18,620 bases of DNA from Streptomyces viridochromogenes (GTDB lineage: Bacteria > Actinomycetota > Actinomycetes > Streptomycetales > Streptomycetaceae). Each line of letters begins with the position of its first letter. Position 1 is the stretch's first letter. The notes beneath the pieces are model-generated. The model was not told where the DNA came from. It searched no databases and was given only the letters and a program-made list of their open reading frames with translations. The position numbers were made by a program, and so were the translations under genes. Below are positions 14,989-18,620 of this stretch, piece by piece. Location: assembly GCF_001270495.1 (NCBI RefSeq), contig NZ_LGUR01000009.1:1-18620 (forward strand), given 5' to 3'.

Positions 14989-15018
14989 TTGACCTGACTA
15001 GACCACTCGACCTACGTT
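14989..15018 (+). promoter_or_regulatory. Promoter of the sugar ABC transporter operon
   Basis: TTGACC (14989-14994) and TACGTT (15013-15018) are separated by 18 bp, a good Streptomyces vegetative promoter. It predicts a start near 15025 and a leader of roughly 50 nt before the lipoprotein gene. It lies 71 bp after the response regulator stop, so the transporter has its own control. Confidence 0.7.
14992..15007 (+). promoter_or_regulatory. DasR-like (GntR/HutC) operator in the promoter spacer
   Basis: ACCTGACTAGACCACT matches 13 of 16 positions of the DasR-responsive element as I remember it (ACTGGTCTAGACCA, then G/C, T). The right half TAGACCACT is perfect and the left half is degenerate, as in several natural sites. 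It overlaps the end of the -35 box and most of the spacer, the usual repressor position. A different GntR-family protein could be the real ligand. Confidence 0.45.
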
Positions 15019-15073
15019 CACCGGGCAGCCGTCCCAGCGCCACAACGAAGTGCGCCCGCAGGAGGTCATGCCC

Positions 15074-16471
15074 GTGCGCCCCACCGCCGCCCGCACCACC
15101 CGCCCCGCTCGCCCTGCCCTCCCCACGCTCCTCGCCCTCACCCTCGCCGCCGCAGGAACGCTCACCGCGTGCGGCGGCGGTTCCGGCAGTGACCCGGACA
15201 CCATCAAGGTCTCCTTCAAGCAGTCCACGGACAACTCCATCAAGGTGATGGACACCTACCTCGCGGACATCAAGAAGCAGTTCGAGAAGGCGAACCCCGG
15301 TAAGAAGGTCGAGTTCGTCCCCATCAAGGCCCCGGACTCGGAGTACTACACCAAGCTCCAGCAGATGCTCCGCTCCCCCAAGACCGCCCCCGACCTGGTC
15401 TACGAGGACACGTTCCTCATCAACTCGGACATCACCAGCGGGTACTTGAAGCCTCTCGACCCCTACCTCGCCAAGTGGCAGGACTGGAACAAGTTCATCG
15501 ACACGGCGAAGTCGGCGGCCCAGGGCGAGGACGGAAAGACGTACGGCGTCCCGGACGGGACGGACACCCGAGGGCTGTGGTTCAGCAAGGACATCTTCGA
15601 GAAGGCCGGTCTGCCCGCCGACTGGCAGCCGAAGACCTGGGACGAAGTCCTCGACACCGCCCGCACCATCAAGAAGAAGGTCCCCGACGTCATCCCCCTC
15701 AACGTCTACACCGGCAAGCCCGTCGGCGAGGCCGCCACCATGCAGACGTTCGAGATGCTGCTCTACGGCACGAACGACGCCAAGACGGATCCGCTGTACG
15801 ACAAGTCGTCCAAGAAGTGGATCGCCGGCAGCCAGGGCTTCAAGGACTCCCTCTCCTTCGTCGAGACCGTCTACAAGGAGAAGCTCGGCCCCGAGGTCTC
15901 CGACGCCCTCGACCCCAACGTCATGACCCGCGTCCGGGGCGAGTGGCTGCCGCAGGGCAAGCTCGCCATCGCCCTCGACGGCTCCTGGCTCCCCCAGGAC
16001 TGGCTCCCGGGCAGCGGCCACGAGTGGCCGGAGTGGTCCGACGAACTCGGCCTCGCCGCCATGCCCACCCAGAAGGGTCAGGCTCCCGGCAAGGTGAGCA
16101 TGTCCGGCGGCTGGACCTGGTCCATCCCGGCCAAGGCGGGCAACCCCGACCTCGCCTTCGAGTTCATCAAGACGATGCAGACGAAGGCGAACGCCCAGAA
16201 GTGGTACATCGCCAACTCCGGCATCGCGGTCCGCGAGGACGTGGCCGCCGACCCCGCGTACATCGAGGCCCAGCCCGGCATCAAGTTCTTCACGGACCTG
16301 GTCGCCAGCACGCACTACCGCCCCGCCTACCCGGCGTACCCGAAGGTCTCCACCGCCGTCCAGGAAGCGATGGAGGGCGTGACGACGGGCGATGTGTCGG
16401 TGGATGAGGCGGCGAAGGGGTACGACGAGGAACTCAGGACGGCGGCGGACGACCAGGTGATCGAGAAGTGA
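15074..16471 (+). CDS. Carbohydrate ABC transporter substrate-binding lipoprotein
   Basis: A 465-residue family 1 extracellular solute-binding protein. A basic N-region, the hydrophobic stretch PTLLALTLAAAGTL and the lipobox LTAC (Cys33) form a lipoprotein signal, so the mature protein is tethered outside the membrane. The mature part shows SBP features: IKKQFEKANPGKKVEFVPI, PDLVYEDTFLINSDITSGYLKPLDPYL, GKTYGVPDGTDTRGLWFSKDIFEKAGLP, QGKLAIALDGSWLPQDW and GGWTWSIPAKAGNPDLAFEFIK. The sugar is unknown; it is not obviously DasA or NgcE. The GTG at 15074 is preferred because AGGAGG (15060-15065) lies 8 nt upstream; the ATG at 15068 is only 2 nt from it. It is the first gene of an importer operon with two permeases. 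Confidence 0.92.
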   Translation: MRPTAARTTRPARPALPTLLALTLAAAGTLTACGGGSGSDPDTIKVSFKQSTDNSIKVMDTYLADIKKQFEKANPGKKVEFVPIKAPDSEYYTKLQQMLRSPKTAPDLVYEDTFLINSDITSGYLKPLDPYLAKWQDWNKFIDTAKSAAQGEDGKTYGVPDGTDTRGLWFSKDIFEKAGLPADWQPKTWDEVLDTARTIKKKVPDVIPLNVYTGKPVGEAATMQTFEMLLYGTNDAKTDPLYDKSSKKWIAGSQGFKDSLSFVETVYKEKLGPEVSDALDPNVMTRVRGEWLPQGKLAIALDGSWLPQDWLPGSGHEWPEWSDELGLAAMPTQKGQAPGKVSMSGGWTWSIPAKAGNPDLAFEFIKTMQTKANAQKWYIANSGIAVREDVAADPAYIEAQPGIKFFTDLVASTHYRPAYPAYPKVSTAVQEAMEGVTTGDVSVDEAAKGYDEELRTAADDQVIEK

Positions 16472-16531
16472 GCGCTCAGGACGCGGGCGCCCAGGAGAGG
16501 GGCTCCCAGGAGACGGGCGCTCAGGAGACGG
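16472..16531 (+). repeat. Four 15-bp imperfect tandem repeats between lipoprotein and permease genes
   Basis: Units GCGCTCAGGACGCGG, GCGCCCAGGAGAGGG, GCTCCCAGGAGACGG and GCGCTCAGGAGACGG (16472-16486, 16487-16501, 16502-16516, 16517-16531) run from the lipoprotein stop codon to 10 bp before the permease ATG. Three of the four carry CAGGAGA, a Shine-Dalgarno-like core. The last core is about 14 nt from the ATG, a long spacing. Confidence 0.85.
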
Positions 16532-16541
16532 GCTCCCGCGG

Positions 16542-17441
16542 ATGACACGGGCCCGCTCCCTCACCCGCGTCCACTCCCTCCCTCATCTCCGCTCCCTCAC
16601 CCGCGCCCTCCCCGTCACCCCCGCCGTCGTCCTCCTGGTCCTCTTCCTCGCCGGCCCGATCGCCTACTGCGCCTACATCGCCTTCACCGACCTCCAGCTC
16701 ACCGGCCAGGCCGAGGACTCGTTCGTCGGTTTCGACAACTTCCGTACGGCGTTCGACGACGAGGCGTTCCGCAACGCGGTCTGGCTCACCCTCGTCTTCA
16801 CGGTCACCTCCGCCCTGATCGGCCAGAACACCCTGGGACTGGCCCTGGCCGCGCTGATGCAGCGCGCGTCGAAGCCCGTACGCACGCTGGTCGGCGCCAT
16901 CGTCATCGCGGCGTGGGTGCTGCCGGAGGTCGTCGCCGGGTTCCTCCTCTACGCCTTCTTCCGCCGCGAAGGCACCCTGAACGCCATCCTGGACTGGCTC
17001 CATCTCCCCACCCAGAACTGGCTGTTCACCCTGCCGATCCTGGCGGTGTCGTTCGCGAACGTCTGGCGGGGGACCGCCTTCTCGATGCTGGTCTACTCGG
17101 CGGCGCTGAACGAGATCCCCAAGGAGATCACGGAGGCGGCGGAGGTGGACGGCGCCGGCGGCTGGCGCCGTATGTGGCACATCACCCTCCCGATGATCCG
17201 CCGCTCCATCAGCACCAACCTCATGCTCATCACCCTCCAGACCCTGTCCGTCTTCGGCCTGATCTGGGTGATGACGAGGGGCGGCCCGGGCGGCAAGAGC
17301 CAGACGCTGCCGCTCTTCATGTACGAGGAGGCGTTCCAGAAGAGCATGATCGGTTACGGCACGGCGGTCGCCCTCCTGCTGCTGGTGGTCGGCTCGCTGT
17401 TCTCGGTGGTCTACCTGCGTCTGCTGCGAACGGAGGTCTGA
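16542..17441 (+). CDS. Sugar ABC transporter permease (MalF/LacF type)
   Basis: A 299-residue inner-membrane subunit with six transmembrane segments. The first is VTPAVVLLVLFLAGPIAYCAYIAF (about 25-48); others lie near 80-105, 115-140, 163-188, 225-245 and 272-293. The EAA loop that contacts the ATPase, EAAEVDGAGGWRRMWHITLP, is at 198-217 and shows the conserved EAA...DGA...P pattern. GYGTAVALLLLVV near the C-terminus is typical of the MalF/LacF group. The basic N-terminus contains a duplicated RSLTR (6-10 and 17-21). Start at ATG 16542; no better-placed start is seen, and the preceding repeat array supplies the only ribosome-binding-like sequences. It should pair with the next gene product to form the channel. 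Confidence 0.92.
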   Translation: MTRARSLTRVHSLPHLRSLTRALPVTPAVVLLVLFLAGPIAYCAYIAFTDLQLTGQAEDSFVGFDNFRTAFDDEAFRNAVWLTLVFTVTSALIGQNTLGLALAALMQRASKPVRTLVGAIVIAAWVLPEVVAGFLLYAFFRREGTLNAILDWLHLPTQNWLFTLPILAVSFANVWRGTAFSMLVYSAALNEIPKEITEAAEVDGAGGWRRMWHITLPMIRRSISTNLMLITLQTLSVFGLIWVMTRGGPGGKSQTLPLFMYEEAFQKSMIGYGTAVALLLLVVGSLFSVVYLRLLRTEV

Positions 17442-17447
17442 CGCCGT

Positions 17448-18350
17448 ATGGCCCGTACTGCCCGCACCGCTCGCACTGCCCGCACCGCCCGTACTGCCCG
17501 TACTGCCCGTACTGCCCGCACCCTGTCGTCCCGACGAACCACCCACCGCCTGGCCGCCGACGCCGGACTCCTGGTGGTGGCCGCGGCGTTCGTGCTCCCG
17601 CTGGCGTGGGTGATCCTGTCCTCGCTGGACACCGACGCGAACCTCCAGGTGAAGCTCCCGGACGGTGTCACCCTGGACAACTTCGACGCGGTCCTGACGC
17701 CGGACATCACCTTCACCCCGCTGCTCAACAGCCTGCTCCTGTGCGGCGGGGGCACGGCGCTGACGGTCGCGTGCGCGGCGCTCGCCGCCTACCCGCTGTC
17801 GCGGTTCCGGTCGCGCTTCAACCGTCCGTTCCTGCTCACGATCCTGTTCGCGACGAGCCTGCCGATCACGGCGATCATGGTGCCGGTGTACGCCCTCTTC
17901 GTGCAGGTGAACCTGATCGACACCATGGAGGGGACGATCTTCTTCTTCGCCGCCTCCCAACTGCCGTTCGCCATCTGGCTGATGAAGAACTTCATGGACG
18001 GGGTCCCGAAGGAGCTGGAGGAGGCCGCCTGGACGGACGGCGCCTCGTCGCTCCAGTCGCTGGTGCGGGTGGTGCTGCCGCTGATGGGGCCGGGAGTGGC
18101 GGTGGTGACGGTGTTCTCGTTCGTGATGATGTGGGGGAACTTCTTCGTTCCGTTCATGCTCCTGCTCACGCCGGACCAGATGCCGGCCGCCGTGAGCATC
18201 AACGAGTTCTTCGGGAATCGCGGGACCGTGGTGTACGGGCAGCTGGCGGCGTTCTCGATCATCTACTCGACACCGGTGATCCTGCTCTATGTGCTCGTGG
18301 CCCGGCGCCTGGGCGGAGGGTTCGCGTTGGGCGGGGCGGTCAAGGGGTGA
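17448..18350 (+). CDS. Sugar ABC transporter permease (MalG/LacG type) with Ala-Arg-Thr repeat N-terminus
   Basis: A 300-residue second permease subunit. Six membrane segments are visible, from LLVVAAAFVLPLAWVILSSL (41-60) to LAAFSIIYSTPVILLYVLVA. The EAA motif EEAAWTDGASSLQSLVRVVL (191-210) is followed by PLMGP, and PVYALFVQVNLIDT is the typical MalG region. Residues 2-25 are eight exact ART triplets, an expansion absent from the family. ATG 17448 has CGGAGGT (17431-17437) about 10 nt upstream and lies 6 bp after the previous stop. No ATPase gene follows within the window. Streptomyces carbohydrate importers of this kind commonly share the ATPase MsiK encoded elsewhere, so that is the expected partner. 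Confidence 0.92.
   Translation: MARTARTARTARTARTARTARTARTLSSRRTTHRLAADAGLLVVAAAFVLPLAWVILSSLDTDANLQVKLPDGVTLDNFDAVLTPDITFTPLLNSLLLCGGGTALTVACAALAAYPLSRFRSRFNRPFLLTILFATSLPITAIMVPVYALFVQVNLIDTMEGTIFFFAASQLPFAIWLMKNFMDGVPKELEEAAWTDGASSLQSLVRVVLPLMGPGVAVVTVFSFVMMWGNFFVPFMLLLTPDQMPAAVSINEFFGNRGTVVYGQLAAFSIIYSTPVILLYVLVARRLGGGFALGGAVKG
17451..17522 (+). repeat. Eight 9-bp tandem repeats encoding (Ala-Arg-Thr)8
   Basis: Eight in-frame units of GCC/GCT-CGT/CGC-ACT/ACC follow directly after the permease ATG. Some neighbouring units are identical (17487-17513 is three exact GCCCGTACT copies) and others differ only at third positions. Because the unit is a multiple of 3, copy-number changes would keep the frame. 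Confidence 0.95.
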
Positions 18351-18620
18351 CCCCGTACCGGGTGCCGCGGCGTCGGGATTGACCCGCCCCCCCCCCCCCC
18401 CGTGCGACCCGTCGACCCGCCATTCGTTGACGCACTCGTCTTCGACAGCCGCCCGCACGATCGACCCCCACTCCACTCCCTCCCCGGCCGTGACCGCGAG
18501 CCGCCTGGAGATCGGCGACAGAAAGCGCTCACGAATATGCCCACTGACCTTGCCGTTCACCGACCGTCACCACCCGGCGGCCCCCTCCCCGCTCCCTTCC
18601 GACGTCACCCGCGCCGACCC
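18351..18620. other. Intergenic tail after the transporter operon, no confident gene
   Basis: No convincing terminator follows the last permease; only a weak ACCC/GGGT hairpin near 18352-18365 is seen. A C15 run lies at 18387-18401. A core AGCGCT (18524-18529) within GAAAGCGCTCACG could be a LacI-type half-operator but is poorly symmetric. A plus-strand frame from ATG 18537 stays open to the window end (28 codons, starting MPTDLAVH). It has no ribosome binding site and mixed third-position bases, so I do not call it a gene. Confidence 0.4.
18387..18401 (+). repeat. Homopolymer run of 15 C
   Basis: Fifteen consecutive C residues sit in the noncoding region 36 bp after the last permease gene. 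It could be a slippage-prone tract, or its length may be a sequencing or assembly approximation. Confidence 0.9.

Noticed and set aside
16521..18560. 679-codon minus-strand open frame opposite the permeases
   Set aside because: Composition is His/Arg/Glu/Gly-rich shadow sequence. The plus strand encodes two permeases with EAA motifs.
18537..18620. Possible start of a plus-strand gene running off the window (MPTDLAVH...)
   Set aside because: No Shine-Dalgarno, mixed third-position bases and only 28 codons visible. It is left as a note, not a gene.

Overview
The window is very GC-rich, high-GC3 actinobacterial DNA. The GlgE-pathway gene order, the intergenic repeat families and the regulator types all point to a Streptomyces chromosome, probably its conserved core rather than a mobile island. 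No transposase, integrase, tRNA, rRNA or CRISPR array was seen.

Layout. (1) 1-4582, plus strand: the 3' end of treS, then maltokinase (mak/pep2) and glgB. This is the trehalose -> maltose -> maltose-1-phosphate -> alpha-glucan route, in which GlgB branches the chains; glgE probably lies beyond the left edge. GlgB carries an unusual histone-H1-like Lys/Ala tail. (2) 4583-4863: converging 3' ends packed with hairpins and a Streptomyces interspersed repeat. (3) 4864-7125, minus strand: a HelD/HelR-type RNA polymerase-recycling ATPase. (4) 7126-7269: a small AT-rich island with a near-consensus plus-strand promoter and a 16-bp perfect terminator stem about 60 nt downstream of the predicted start. 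It reads as an undescribed small RNA gene of about 95 nt. (5) 7270-8549, minus strand: an Lrp/AsnC regulator, then a MerR regulator and a thioredoxin in one translationally coupled operon, with a MerR-type 19-bp-spacer promoter that appears leaderless. (6) 8589-10413, plus strand: an NAD-dependent epimerase/reductase and an aldo/keto reductase, divergent from the AsnC gene. (7) 10414-10581: strong hairpins and three exact 25-bp tandem repeats. (8) 10582-14918: a C4-dicarboxylate symporter (dctA) divergent from a CitA/DcuS-like sensor kinase and its response regulator. This looks like a complete sense-and-import module for dicarboxylates. The kinase has a repetitive C-terminal tail. (9) 14989-18350, plus strand: a carbohydrate ABC importer (lipoprotein and two permeases, no ATPase) behind a clear promoter with a DasR-like operator in its spacer. 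(10) 18351-18620: no confident gene; it holds a 15-C homopolymer.

Two themes stand out. The first is the candidate small RNA between helR and trxA, whose promoter overlaps the helR start codon. The second is a cluster of low-complexity or tandem-repeat expansions inside or next to otherwise ordinary genes: the glgB N-terminus, the kinase C-terminus, the second permease N-terminus, the lipoprotein-permease gap and the dctA 3' end. All calls come from reading the sequence and from memory of the families; no database search was made.
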